Positions 34,640-43,903 of a stretch of 64,000 nt of DNA are shown piece by piece (the stretch's first letter is position 1; every line of letters begins with the position of its first letter). The DNA is from 40CM-4-69-5 sp036556905 (GTDB taxonomy: Bacteria > Methylomirabilota > Methylomirabilia > Rokubacteriales > CSP1-6): assembly GCA_036556905.1 (NCBI GenBank), contig DATBIM010000053.1:73335-137334 (forward strand), written 5' to 3'. Made by a program: the position numbers and the translations under genes. Below the pieces are notes generated by a model. It saw nothing but the letters and a program-made list of their open reading frames with translations, did not search any database and had not been told where the DNA came from.

Positions 34640-37530
34640 CGGCCCCCCGCGGCCGCCGCCCCCTTCGGATGTTCTGGCTGGTGGCCCAGGCCGGCAATCG
34701 GGCCGGCGACGAGGGGCAGGGCGGCGCTGGCCGCTACCAGCGCCCAATCGCCAGGGCCGAGTGGCGTGAGACCCAGCAGGGCGCGCAAGGGGGGCACCGC
34801 CACCGCGGCGACCTGAAGGGCCAGGCTGCCGCCGATCACGGCGGCGAGCCGGGGGCTGCGATGAACGCCGGCCACTCCGGCGTCCGCGCTGGCCTGGCAG
34901 TTGAACGCGTGAACCAGTTGGGCAGCGGTCAGGGCGCAGAAGCCCACCGTTCCCGCCTGAGCGCCCGGCCCGTGGTGGGCCAGGGCCAGCGAGCGGGCAC
35001 CGAGCGTCGACGCGGCCAGGACGGTCGCGTCTCTCGTGATGCCGCCCAGCGCGCTCCGGGAGAGCATCGTCGCGTAGGGCTCACGCGGTGGCCGCGCCAT
35101 GACATCGGGCCCGGGTGGCTCGACCGCGAGCGCGAGGGCGGGGAAGACATCGGAGAGGAGATTGATCCACAGGAGCTGGATGGCCGAGAGGGGGCGGGGA
35201 CCGCCAACGGCGAGCGCGCCCAGCGTCACGAGGATTTCGCTGAAGTTGGTGGCCAGCAGATACCGGACGGACCGCTCGACGTTGTCGCGGATGCTCCGCC
35301 CTTGCTCGATGGCGTCTACGATGGCGCTGAAGTCGTCCTTGAGCAGCACGACATCGGCCACGTCGCGCGCCACATCCGTGCCTCGCTCGCCCATGGCCAC
35401 GCCGACGACGGCCGCGCGCAGGGCGGCGGCATCGTTGATACCGTCGCCGGTCATCGCGACCACCTCACCCCCGGCCTGCAGGGCCTGCACGATCCGGTAC
35501 TTGTGGGCGGGTGACACGCGGGCAAACACCTCGACCTCGCGGGCCAGCCCCAGCAGCTCCTCGCCGCTGAGGTCGGCGAGGGCGGAGGCCTCGGCCACCC
35601 GGACGTGGCCGTCGTGGCCGAGCCCGAGCTCCCGCGCGATGGCGGCCGCCGTGTGCGCCTGGTCGCCGGTGACCAGGACTGTCCGGATGCCCGCTCGCCG
35701 GCACGCCGCGATCGCCTCACGCACGCCCGTGCGCACGGGATCGGTCAGCGCCACCAGCGCAACCCACACCAGGTCGTCGTACGAGAGCTCCGCACCGGCC
35801 TCGACCTGCTTGTAGGCCAGCCCGAGGACGCGCATTCCACGGGCAGCGATGGCCGCGTTCGATTCCAGGATGTCGCGGCGTATGTCGTCCGTGATCGGCT
35901 GCTCGAGGCCCGCCATCAGGCGGCGGCTGGCGTACCGCAGCACCTGCTCGGGAGCCCCTTTGACGGCGATGAGCCAGCGGGCCCCGTCGGCGTGAACTGT
36001 GGCCATCCAGCTGTCCCCGTCGTTCCGTGGGCGCACGGCGAGCAGGGGATAGCGACGGCGCAGGGCCAGATAGTCGAGGCCGGCCTGGACGGCCACGCGC
36101 AGGAGGGCTCCCTCCGTCGAGCTCCCCTGAACCTCCAGGCCGCCGTTGGCGAGGTCGGCCTCGTTACACAGGACCCCGACGGCGAGGGCGCGCATCAGGT
36201 CCTGGTCGGCGATGGCGATCCCGGCCAGGGGGGCGCGATACGACCGATCGGTCAACTGCCAGGAGTGCACCGACATGCGATTCTCGGTCACGGTGCCGGT
36301 CTTGTCGGCGCAGATCACGGTGGTGGCGCCCAGACTTTCCACCGTGGCCAGCCGGCGGACGATGGCCCCGCGCGCCATCATGCGGCGCATGCCGAGGGCC
36401 AAAGTCGTGGTGGCGACCGCGGGCAGCCCTTCCGGCACCGCCGCCACCGCCAGGGAGATCACCATCCGGGCCAGCTCGACCGCCGGCATGCCACGCAGCA
36501 GGCCGAGCACGAACGTGAGGCCGCAGAATCCCAGGGAGATGCCCACGAGCTGACGTCCCATGTGATCGAGCTGGCGTTCCAGCGGCGTCTGGGGGGCGGT
36601 GGACTCGGCCACCAGCGCCCTGACGCGGCCCAGCTCGGTGTGGCGGCCGGTGGCGGTGATGACGGCGAGCGCCGAGCCCTCGGCGACGAGGGTGCCAGCG
36701 AACACCATGTTTGTCCGCTCGGCGAGCGGGACCGGCCCCGGGCAGGCCGAGGCCGCCGCTTTGAGGACCGGTACGCTCTCACCGGTCAGTGACGCCTCGT
36801 CGACGGCCAGACCGTCGGTGTCCAGAAGGCGGGCGTCGGCGGGAACCTCGCTACCGGCTCTCAGGAGGATCACGTCGCCGGGCACCAGGGCGGCGGCCGG
36901 CAGGGCGTGCTCTCGTCCGTCGCGACGGACCAGAGCCGGGGGGGCCCCGGCGGTCCGGAGCGATGTCAGGACACGTTCGACGCGACGCTCGGTGATGAAG
37001 CCAACCGTTGTGTTGATGCCCACGACGGCCAGGATCACAACGGCATCGATCAGGGCGCCGCTGAGCAGCGAGAGCATAGCAGCACCGCCCAGAAGGAGGA
37101 CGGGGAGCGTCGTCAGGTGACCGGCCACGATCGCTACCGCCGTCTTGGGCGTTGGTTCGGGCAACCCGTTGGCCCCGGACTCGGCCAGACGCACCGCGGC
37201 CTCGGTGCTCGACAATCCCTTCTCCGGCCTTGTGGCAAGCTGCTCGAGCACGGCGGGCACGGTCATCGCGTGCCAGGCCCCCTCCCTGGTCGGCCGCCCC
37301 GGCGCGAGCCCAGGGGGGATGCCCATCTCCGCACGGACGATCACGCCGGTAAGCGCCCGGAGGTCGAGCTGGCGGGGATCGAAGAGGACCAGGAGGTTGC
37401 CGGTGATGGTGCTGGCGCGGACTCGCTGAATGGCGCCGTGGGCGCCCAGGTGCTCGGTGAGCCGGGTGGCGACGTCGGAGCGGCCGCGCAGTCCTTCGAC
37501 ACGGAGGCGGGCACGCCCGGGCAACGCCAC
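34636..37530 (-). CDS. P2-type cation ATPase with N-terminal HMA-like domain
   Basis: About 964 aa from GTG 37530 (a longer frame exists upstream but is Arg/Pro-rich and unconvincing). Residues 1-70 (LPGRARLRVEGLRGRSDVATRL...) form a ferredoxin-like HMA domain without CxxC. Then come the cation-ATPase N domain, DEASLTGESVPV, the ion motif VPEGLP in TM4 (P2A/P2B class, Ca2+ or Mn2+), DKTGTVTENRMS with the phosphorylated Asp, KGAPEQVLRYAS and TGDGINDAAALR. It pumps a cation across the inner membrane; which one is not certain. An HMA-like domain on a P2-type pump is unusual. Confidence 0.88.
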   Translation of the reverse strand: MALPGRARLRVEGLRGRSDVATRLTEHLGAHGAIQRVRASTITGNLLVLFDPRQLDLRALTGVIVRAEMGIPPGLAPGRPTREGAWHAMTVPAVLEQLATRPEKGLSSTEAAVRLAESGANGLPEPTPKTAVAIVAGHLTTLPVLLLGGAAMLSLLSGALIDAVVILAVVGINTTVGFITERRVERVLTSLRTAGAPPALVRRDGREHALPAAALVPGDVILLRAGSEVPADARLLDTDGLAVDEASLTGESVPVLKAAASACPGPVPLAERTNMVFAGTLVAEGSALAVITATGRHTELGRVRALVAESTAPQTPLERQLDHMGRQLVGISLGFCGLTFVLGLLRGMPAVELARMVISLAVAAVPEGLPAVATTTLALGMRRMMARGAIVRRLATVESLGATTVICADKTGTVTENRMSVHSWQLTDRSYRAPLAGIAIADQDLMRALAVGVLCNEADLANGGLEVQGSSTEGALLRVAVQAGLDYLALRRRYPLLAVRPRNDGDSWMATVHADGARWLIAVKGAPEQVLRYASRRLMAGLEQPITDDIRRDILESNAAIAARGMRVLGLAYKQVEAGAELSYDDLVWVALVALTDPVRTGVREAIAACRRAGIRTVLVTGDQAHTAAAIARELGLGHDGHVRVAEASALADLSGEELLGLAREVEVFARVSPAHKYRIVQALQAGGEVVAMTGDGINDAAALRAAVVGVAMGERGTDVARDVADVVLLKDDFSAIVDAIEQGRSIRDNVERSVRYLLATNFSEILVTLGALAVGGPRPLSAIQLLWINLLSDVFPALALAVEPPGPDVMARPPREPYATMLSRSALGGITRDATVLAASTLGARSLALAHHGPGAQAGTVGFCALTAAQLVHAFNCQASADAGVAGVHRSPRLAAVIGGSLALQVAAVAVPPLRALLGLTPLGPGDWALVAASAALPLVAGPIAGLGHQPEHPKGAAAAGGR

Positions 37531-37619
37531 GAAGAGAGGGACTACACGAGGGGGGAGGGGTGAACCAGCGGGTACACGCAACGGCCGGCGCACGGAGGCG
37601 CCGGCGGGCCGCCGGCCGG

Positions 37620-37775
37620 CTAGCGGACGGGAGACTCCGTCGTTACGGGGCGGTTGGCGAAGCCGCGCTGTTCGAGGTACCGATTCATCTCTGTCCCGAA
37701 CAACCGATGCGCGGACGCCGCCCTGTCGAACACGATGTCCGCCAGAAGGACCACCATCCACTGGACGATCGCCAT
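37620..37775 (-). CDS. Small membrane-associated protein between two P-type ATPases
   Basis: 51 aa, starting MAIVQWMVVLLADIVFDRAAS and ending in ANRPVTTESPVR. ATG 37775 has GGGAGG 8 nt upstream on the minus strand, a clean ribosome binding site that supports translation. A short hydrophobic N-terminus could insert in or lie on the membrane, and the rest is charged. Placed between two pump genes, it could be a pump subunit comparable in size to KdpF-type peptides, but that is inference. I do not recognise a family. Confidence 0.6.
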   Translation of the reverse strand: MAIVQWMVVLLADIVFDRAASAHRLFGTEMNRYLEQRGFANRPVTTESPVR

Positions 37776-37855
37776 CGGCCTGCCCTCCCTTCCCTGGTGG
37801 AGCACCCGACTTTCCGACTCCAGGGTACGGATCGAGCATGGCAGATCGATGACGA

Positions 37856-39979
37856 TTACCGAACGTTTTTGTGACGGCGACCCTGGTCGCCTGTCGGCCG
37901 GCCCTGGCGGCCGACGGCCGTCGCCAGGGCGGCCCCGACCGTCACGCCGTGGCTGATGAGGATGCTGGCCATGGGTCTGGCCAGGCCCAGGGAGGCCAGG
38001 CCGACGACGCCCAGGTTGGCGCCCGCCGCGATCTGCAGCGTGCGGCGGACGCCACCGATCGCCTCATGCGCCAGGTCCAGAGCCCGGACGACACGATCGA
38101 GCCCGCCGCTCAGGAGGACTACGTCGGCCGCCTCCGAGGCCACCTCCGCCCCGCCCGGGACCGCAATGCCCACGTCGGCTTCCTCGAGCGCGAGCGCGTC
38201 GTTCACACCATCGCCCACCATGGCGACCACCAGGCCCCGGCGGCGGAGTCGACGGATCAGGGCGGCCTTGTCTTCGGGCAGCAGCCCTGCGTAGTGATGG
38301 GGCAGCTTCAGGGTCTCGGCGATGACCCGACTGGGCTCGGGGTGATCGCCGGAGAGCAGGATGACGTCGCGCATACGGCGTGCCCGCAACGCCTCGACGG
38401 CGGTGCGGGCGTCCGGGCGGAGCTGATCGTGAAGCACCAGCAGCCCGGTGAGCCGATCGTCGACGGCGACGAAGGTGGTGGCGCCTCCCGCACGGTGCGC
38501 GGCGGCCTCATCGGTAGCGGCGCCCTCCAGGCTGACGCCGCGCTCGTTCATGAAGCGCCGGCTCCCCACGAGAACCTCGCGCTCACCCACGTTCAGAATG
38601 ACGCCGAGACCCGCGCTCACCGCCGGGGCGGTCGATTTCGGAATGGTCAGGCGGCGCATGGTGGCGATGTGGGTGATGGCCCGCGCGATCGGGTGATGGA
38701 ACCCGCGCTCGGCGGCGGCGGCCAGGCGAACCACCTCTTCCTCGTCGCGCGCCGGCCCGTAGGCCACCACCCGGCTCACCACGAGCGAACCGGACGTCAG
38801 CGTGCCGGTCTTGTCGAAGACGACCGTGTTGACCCGGGCCAGCGCCTCCAGGGCCCGCGGGCCCTTGATCAGAATGCCTTCTTCGGCCGCGCGGCGCAGG
38901 GACGTCACTACCACGGTCGGGATGCCGATCCGAGCGGCGGTTCCGTAGTCGGCGACCAGGATCGCCACGCCGGCGTCGACGCTGCGGGAGAGCGCCGCGC
39001 CGAGGCCGGCGAGGGTGAGCGTGCGCTTGACCTCACGGTCGGCCAGCGTCTCGGCGAAGACCTGGATGTCCGACTTCTGCCCCGCCGCGTCCTCGATGGC
39101 GCTGATGATCCGTCCCACCGCCGTGTCGAGTCCGACGCGGTCCACGCGCACGGCGATCTGGCCGTGCTCCACCCGGGTGGCTGCGAACACGGGGTCACCG
39201 ACGTGGCGCTCCACCGGCATGGCCTCGCCGGTCATCGTCTGCTGGTTGACCAGCGCCTGGCCCTCGACGACCGTCCCGTCGATCGGGAGCTGCTCGCCGG
39301 CGCCCAGGAGGATGACGTCACCGGCCCGCAGGGCGGTCACAGCCACCGCCCGCGCGGGATCGTCCGCGCGGCGGACGTGGCCCTTCCAGGAGGGCACCAG
39401 ATCGCGGACAGAGCGGCGTGTGGTCACCACGCTGCGGGCCACGACAAGTTCTCCGAGTGCCCGCAGCCAGGTGAGCAGTGCCGCCGCCGTGAAGTTCCCG
39501 CGTAGCGCCAGGAGCGCCAACGTGGAGGCCTCCAGGACGTCGCCGTTGAGGCGCCGCCGTCCCAGGGCGCGCGCGGCGTGCGCCAGGGAGGGTAGCCCGG
39601 TGGCCAGGACCAGGCCTCCCAGCAGGGGAGCGGAGAGTGGCAGGAGGCTGAGCCCGAGCACGGCGCCAGTGCCGACGACGCTGAGCAGCGGGGCCTGGCG
39701 CGTCGTCAGGGGCTCCGGACGGCGCGCCGCCCCGGGCGCCGCCGAAGGGTCCAGCGCCCGCGTGAGTGCGTGCAGCTTCGTGACGAGCGCAGTCTCGGCG
39801 ACCCGGATGGGGTCGTAGTCGATCTGCACGCTGCCCGTCAACGGGCTGCCCTCGACCCGTCGGATGCCCGGCAGGGCCCGCAACCCCGTCTCCACGTCCT
39901 TCCGACGCTCGAGCAGCCACCAGGGCGGGTAGCGGACACGGAGGCGCCCGCGCACCGCATGCGCGATGTGGTAGCGCAT
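37856..39979 (-). CDS. P1B-like heavy-metal-type ATPase without the CPC motif
   Basis: 707 aa. The N-terminus (MRYHIAHAVRGRLRVRYPPW) is another HMA-like domain without CxxC. The pump core has TMTGEAMPVERHVGD, DKTGTLTSGSLVVSR, the P1B-specific HP pair in FHHPIARAI and MVGDGVNDALALEEAD. In TM6, where P1B pumps carry CPC, CPH or SPC, this reads ILVADYGTAARIGIPT, so the metal-coordinating Cys are absent and the usual Cu/Zn/Cd specificity cannot be inferred. It is encoded 5 bp from the next HMA protein, in one transcript. Confidence 0.88.
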   Translation of the reverse strand: MRYHIAHAVRGRLRVRYPPWWLLERRKDVETGLRALPGIRRVEGSPLTGSVQIDYDPIRVAETALVTKLHALTRALDPSAAPGAARRPEPLTTRQAPLLSVVGTGAVLGLSLLPLSAPLLGGLVLATGLPSLAHAARALGRRRLNGDVLEASTLALLALRGNFTAAALLTWLRALGELVVARSVVTTRRSVRDLVPSWKGHVRRADDPARAVAVTALRAGDVILLGAGEQLPIDGTVVEGQALVNQQTMTGEAMPVERHVGDPVFAATRVEHGQIAVRVDRVGLDTAVGRIISAIEDAAGQKSDIQVFAETLADREVKRTLTLAGLGAALSRSVDAGVAILVADYGTAARIGIPTVVVTSLRRAAEEGILIKGPRALEALARVNTVVFDKTGTLTSGSLVVSRVVAYGPARDEEEVVRLAAAAERGFHHPIARAITHIATMRRLTIPKSTAPAVSAGLGVILNVGEREVLVGSRRFMNERGVSLEGAATDEAAAHRAGGATTFVAVDDRLTGLLVLHDQLRPDARTAVEALRARRMRDVILLSGDHPEPSRVIAETLKLPHHYAGLLPEDKAALIRRLRRRGLVVAMVGDGVNDALALEEADVGIAVPGGAEVASEAADVVLLSGGLDRVVRALDLAHEAIGGVRRTLQIAAGANLGVVGLASLGLARPMASILISHGVTVGAALATAVGRQGRPTGDQGRRHKNVR

Positions 39980-39984
39980 CGCGC

Positions 39985-40491
39985 TCAGTCGGGGCCGGGT
40001 GTCAGGTTGTAGTCTCGGAAGAGCCCGTGGGCATACCACAGGGCCGTTGACCAGGGCAGCGCCCGCATCGGCCCCCGGGTGGCGTCGCGTATCGCCCACA
40101 GCGTGAGCGCGACGGGCACGAGCAAGCCCAGGGTCAGCGAGCCGCCCGTCGCGCGGGCTACCCGCCGGTTGAGCGACGCAAAGGTCTCGATCACCGCCCC
40201 GGCCACCACCGACGGGGCGCGCCCGCTGCCGTTCGTGGGGTGGGTCCTCACGACGGGAGCAAGATCCGTGTCGGCGTGAGTGGCGATGGACTCTACGAGG
40301 TCGTCGACGACGACCTCGTCAGGACGGTAGAGGGTCAGCAGGCTACGCGTCCGCGGCGACCAGCGACATGCCGCCACGCCGGGCAACCGGGAAACCGCGT
40401 CGGAGACACCCTCGGTTCTCGCCCCGGTGGGAAGACGGACGCGCAGGCGCCCGGGGATGTCGTGCAGGATCGCGAGCTGCGGCCGGTCCAT
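39985..40491 (-). CDS. HMA-like-domain membrane protein
   Basis: 168 aa. The first 70 residues (LAILHDIPGRLRVRLPTGART...) are the same HMA-like module as in the two neighbouring ATPases: GRLRVR, then a paired beta-alpha-beta around LPGVAACRWSPRTRSLLTLY. A hydrophobic segment, SLTLGLLVPVALTLWAI, follows near residue 130. It has no ATPase part. It may deliver or regulate cargo for the pumps, or be an accessory subunit. ATG 40491 is the first start after the neighbouring gene. Confidence 0.75.
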   Translation of the reverse strand: MDRPQLAILHDIPGRLRVRLPTGARTEGVSDAVSRLPGVAACRWSPRTRSLLTLYRPDEVVVDDLVESIATHADTDLAPVVRTHPTNGSGRAPSVVAGAVIETFASLNRRVARATGGSLTLGLLVPVALTLWAIRDATRGPMRALPWSTALWYAHGLFRDYNLTPGPD

Positions 40492-40498
40492 GGGCTGC

Positions 40499-40837
40499 CT
40501 ACGAGGCCTGGCGTCGGGCCGCCCCGTTGGCGCGTCGCCGACGGGCCGGAGCGGGCTCCGGCTCGGCCGCCGGCTCGGCACCGTTCGTTTCCGCACCGTT
40601 CAGCTCGGCGCCATTCATCTCGGCCGCCGCCAGCACCTGCTCCCGGCGCACCCGGGCTTCTGCGGCGATGTCCTCGAGGACCTCGATCTGCTCGGCGATG
40701 ACGCGACGTGCCTCGTCGAAGAAACCCATGCCTGCGGCCGCCGCCTCGACCACCAGTGGACGAATGACGCGGGACAGGAGTGGCAGGGCGAACGCCGCTC
40801 CCAGCCCGATGATGAACGACGCCGGTTGGATGCGCAT
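40499..40837 (-). CDS. DUF5132-like membrane-anchored protein
   Basis: 112 aa. One N-terminal hydrophobic segment (ASFIIGLGAAFALPLLSRVIRPLV) followed by a helix with many acidic and basic residues (DEARRVIAEQIEVLEDIAAEARV) and an Asn-Gly-Ala-Glu repeat tail (NGAELNGAETNGAEP) rich in Ala, Pro, Arg. It resembles DUF5132 proteins, short single-pass proteins often found near metal ATPases. The family match is by pattern memory and moderate. Co-transcribed with its neighbours. Confidence 0.65.
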   Translation of the reverse strand: MRIQPASFIIGLGAAFALPLLSRVIRPLVVEAAAAGMGFFDEARRVIAEQIEVLEDIAAEARVRREQVLAAAEMNGAELNGAETNGAEPAAEPEPAPARRRRANGAARRQAS

Positions 40838-40839
40838 GG

Positions 40840-41367
40840 TCAGGCCGCCGCCTGCTCATCCTTGGCCCGGGCCCGCCGGCGCGTCCGCCGTGCCGCCGGT
40901 TGGGGCGGTTTTCGCAGATCGGTCGAGTGTGCTCGGGCCCGGGTCGTGGCCTCGCCGACGACACCCCGAACCGCGCGCGTCGCCGCCGAGGCGATCCGAT
41001 CCGCGGCCTCGAGCGCGCCATCGGCGGCCTCGCTGGCCAGGCGTCCCACATCGCGCCCCACCTCGCGCCCGGCGGTGACCGCGCCGTTCACGACGTTCTT
41101 GGCCACCCGGCTCAGATCACCACTGATCTCCTCGGCGGCACGGATCGAGCCGCGAACGGCAACGACCGCCGTGGAGCCCAGCTCGCCGCCGATCTCCTGG
41201 ATGCCACGGAGCGCCGAGACCACCGTGCCGGTCAGGACGTTCACCGCCCCGACCGACAGCGCTTCAACGCCGGCGAACGTCGAACTGATGGCGTTGGGGA
41301 TCCCGTCCGCGTCGAGCAATCCTCCTGAACGCCCGTTCATGCTTGGCTTCCTTGCTTTCCGTGCCAT
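40840..41367 (-). CDS. Alanine-rich helical protein, phasin-like
   Basis: 175 aa. The centre is a run of amphipathic helices with heptad-like Ala/Val spacing (VVAVRGSIRAAEEISGDLSRV, NGAVTAGREVGRDVGRLASEA), resembling phasins or LEA-like coiled helices that coat surfaces or granules. The tail is Arg/Lys-rich (AARRTRRRARAKDE). AAGGAGG about 8 nt before ATG 41367 supports the start. It heads the minus-strand ATPase cluster. No catalytic motif; function unknown. Confidence 0.65.
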   Translation of the reverse strand: MARKARKPSMNGRSGGLLDADGIPNAISSTFAGVEALSVGAVNVLTGTVVSALRGIQEIGGELGSTAVVAVRGSIRAAEEISGDLSRVAKNVVNGAVTAGREVGRDVGRLASEAADGALEAADRIASAATRAVRGVVGEATTRARAHSTDLRKPPQPAARRTRRRARAKDEQAAA

Positions 41368-41400
41368 GGGTACGGCCTCCTTATGCCGGCGCCCGCGTCC

Positions 41401-41417
41401 GTAACATAAACGTAACA
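41401..41417 (+). promoter_or_regulatory. Pho-box-like direct repeat in divergent region
   Basis: GTAACA at 41401-41406 and GTAACA at 41412-41417, an exact 11-bp period. The motif orientation points toward the hydrolase gene (starts 41578), but the box is also 34 bp upstream of the minus-strand gene at 41367. No clear -10 is seen at the expected distance on either side. Confidence 0.5.
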
Positions 41418-41577
41418 ATGGTCAGGCCAGGGGCAGCGAGGGCCACAGGGTGCAAGCAATGAACCGCAGAGTCAAGGGGTTCGCGCGTCGCAGAAACTTC
41501 ACAGAGTCCGAGATACGGCGGTCACATCCGATCGGCACGCTCGAGGGCGTGGGCGATCCATTTGTGAGGAGGACTCT

Positions 41578-42369
41578 GTGAACGACGACACGTATCCGCG
41601 ATTTCGTTGGCTGGAGCGCGGTGAGGGCGAGCCGGTGGTGTTCCTGCACGGCCTCATGGGTCACATGCACTTCTGGGATACGACGCTCGACATCCTGAGC
41701 GGCGGGTGTCGGGCGCTCGCGCCGACGCTTCCCGTCTTCGATGAGGATCTTCCCGAGGTGTCCATTGCCGAGCTGGCCCGCTGGGTGGTGCGTTTCCTCG
41801 ACGCACTCAATCTGGGACGCGTCGTCCTGGGTGGCAACTCGCTGGGCGGTCACGTCGCCCTGGCCACCACCCTGGTCTTTCCCACCCGAGTCGCGGGACT
41901 CGTCCTCACCGGTTCGTCGGGTCTCTTCGAGCGGGGCTTCACCCGCGAGGGCTCGCACCGCCCGTCCAGTGAGTACGTGCGGCGGAAGATGGAAGACGTG
42001 TTCTACGATCGGCGCCTGGTGACGCCCAATTGGGTGGAGGCCGTCCGCGGCACCCTCACGAACCGGGCGACCGCGCTCCGGGTGCTGCGCTTCGCCCGGG
42101 CGGCCAAGCGTGACAACGTGGGGCACGACCTGGGAGTGATCGACGTGCCGACGCTGCTGGTGTGGGGCGCCGAGGATCGCATCACGCCGCCGGCCGTCGC
42201 CGGGCGCTTCGCCGCGCTCATCCCGAGTTCCCGGCTGGTGTTTTTGCGGCGGTGTGGCCACGCGCCCATGCTGGAGCAGCCGGAGGCGTTCGGCGCCGTG
42301 GTGCGGGCCTGGCTGGAGGATATGGCCCTCATCGGGAGCGGCGCTCTCCCTGACCACGGGCTTCGATGA
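41578..42369 (+). CDS. Alpha/beta hydrolase
   Basis: 263 aa. VVFLHGLMGHMHFWDTTL carries the oxyanion HG; the nucleophile elbow is GGNSLGGHVAL (Ser near residue 92); the acid is in VWGAEDRITPP; the catalytic His is in RRCGHAPMLEQPEAF. A complete triad, so an active esterase, lipase or C-C hydrolase of unknown substrate. GTG 41578 has GAGGAGG 7 nt upstream. ATGA overlap with the GH3 gene implies they act together. Confidence 0.88.
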   Translation: MNDDTYPRFRWLERGEGEPVVFLHGLMGHMHFWDTTLDILSGGCRALAPTLPVFDEDLPEVSIAELARWVVRFLDALNLGRVVLGGNSLGGHVALATTLVFPTRVAGLVLTGSSGLFERGFTREGSHRPSSEYVRRKMEDVFYDRRLVTPNWVEAVRGTLTNRATALRVLRFARAAKRDNVGHDLGVIDVPTLLVWGAEDRITPPAVAGRFAALIPSSRLVFLRRCGHAPMLEQPEAFGAVVRAWLEDMALIGSGALPDHGLR

Positions 42370-43865
42370 TTGCTCGGGCCGGGGGGGCGCTGCTCGAGCG
42401 GCTGGCCAGCCGGCGGCGGCGGACGCTGGAACACGCGTGGCGTGCTCCCGCCGATGTCCAGGAGGCGGCGCTTCACCGCCTCGTCGCCTGTGCCCGCGAC
42501 ACCGAGTTCGGCCGCGCCCACGATTTCGTCGGAATCCGTTCGGTGGCCGACTACCAGGCTCGTGTCCCTCTGCGTCGGTACCTGGATTTTCGGCGGTACT
42601 GGCAGCGCGCGCTCCAGGGTGTGCCAGACGTGACCTGGCCGGGGCGGCCTCGCCACTGGGTGAAGACGTCGGGCACCACCGCTGGGGACAAGCTCATCCC
42701 GGTCACGACTGACGCGCTGGCCTCTCACCGGCAAGGTGGTTGGGACGCGCTGTTCATGGCGGTCGAGCGCACGGGCGGGGCGCAGCTCCTGGGTGGGGCC
42801 ATGCTCTTTCTCGGCGGTACCAGTCAGCTCACCCCGATCGGCGACGGCGCGCTGGTCGGCGACCTGTCGGGGCTGGCCGTCCGCCGGCTGCCCCCGGGCT
42901 TGCGTGGACGCTACTCACCGGGGCCCGATATCGCGGCGATTCCCGATTGGCCGACACGACTCGCCCGTATCGCCGAGCGGGTGGCCGGCCAGGACTTGCG
43001 GCTGCTCTCGGGGATGCCCTCCTGGATGCTGCTCGTCCTGGAGCACGTGGCCCGCCGCCGCAGCCTGAGGGCCTGCTGGCCGGACCTCCGCGTCTTCATT
43101 CATGGCGGCGTGGCATTCGGGCCGTACCGTTCGGCCTTCGAGCAATGGTTGGACCGTCGCCTGGAGTACGTCGAGGTCTACCCCGCCTCCGAGGGCTTCG
43201 TGGCGGTACAGACGGAACGGACTGGCGGCCTCAGCGTGATGGTGGACCATGGCGTCTTCTACGAGTTCGTCCCCCTCGAGGAGCTCGAGGCACCCCGGCC
43301 GCGACGACTCACGGTGGCCGAGGTTGAGCTCGGCCCGGCCTATGCGGTGGTCTTGACGACTCCGGCCGGGCTCTGGTCGTACGTGCTCGGCGACACCGTG
43401 CGCTTCACCGGGCGCGACCCTCTGCGACTTCTCATCACCGGACGCATCCGGCACTTCGTCAATGCCTTCGGCGAGAACGTGATCGTTGAAGAGGTGGAGA
43501 GGGCGCTGCTGGGAGCCTGCGCCAAGGCCGGTGGGGAGGTCGTGGAATTCACCGTGGCCCCGCGCTATCCGACGACCACCGAGGCTCGCGGGGGTCACGA
43601 CTGGCTGGTGGAGTTCCGGGTGCCGCCGGGCGACGGGCCGGCGTTCGCGCGGGCGCTCGATGAGACCCTCATCACCCTGAACACCGATTACCGCACCAAG
43701 CGAAGAGCCGATGTGGGGATGCTGCCGCCCCGCCTGATCGTCCTGCCTCCGGGCAGCTTCCACCACTGGCTGCAGCAGAGGGGCAAGCTCGGCGATCAGC
43801 ACAAGGTGCCCCGGGTGACGAACGATCGCGCCGTGGCCGATGCGCTGCTCAGGAATCGCGGTTGA
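42366..43865 (+). CDS. GH3 auxin-responsive-promoter-family protein
   Basis: 499 aa. WVKTSGTTAGDKLIPVT is the ATP/AMP-binding P-loop-like motif of GH3 enzymes; VYPASEGFVAVQTE and SYVLGDTVRFTG are the second and third AMP-binding motifs. GH3 proteins adenylate an acyl acid and transfer it to an amino acid or another acceptor; bacterial members are mostly uncharacterised. The paired alpha/beta hydrolase could reverse or edit the product. All three nucleotide-binding motifs are intact, so it is probably active. Confidence 0.85.
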   Translation: MIARAGGALLERLASRRRRTLEHAWRAPADVQEAALHRLVACARDTEFGRAHDFVGIRSVADYQARVPLRRYLDFRRYWQRALQGVPDVTWPGRPRHWVKTSGTTAGDKLIPVTTDALASHRQGGWDALFMAVERTGGAQLLGGAMLFLGGTSQLTPIGDGALVGDLSGLAVRRLPPGLRGRYSPGPDIAAIPDWPTRLARIAERVAGQDLRLLSGMPSWMLLVLEHVARRRSLRACWPDLRVFIHGGVAFGPYRSAFEQWLDRRLEYVEVYPASEGFVAVQTERTGGLSVMVDHGVFYEFVPLEELEAPRPRRLTVAEVELGPAYAVVLTTPAGLWSYVLGDTVRFTGRDPLRLLITGRIRHFVNAFGENVIVEEVERALLGACAKAGGEVVEFTVAPRYPTTTEARGGHDWLVEFRVPPGDGPAFARALDETLITLNTDYRTKRRADVGMLPPRLIVLPPGSFHHWLQQRGKLGDQHKVPRVTNDRAVADALLRNRG

Positions 43866-43903
43866 GGATCCCGGCTGACGGCGCCGGATCGGTTCGAACC
43901 GGC

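Noticed and set aside
40578..40620. Tandem DNA repeat or microsatellite
   Set aside because: It is the coding repeat for the Asn-Gly-Ala-Glu tail of the DUF5132-like protein; only about three imperfect units.
43891..43900. GGTTCGAACC, as in a tRNA T-arm
   Set aside because: It is only a 10-bp palindrome; no acceptor, D or anticodon arms can be folded around it, and it lies just before mgsA.
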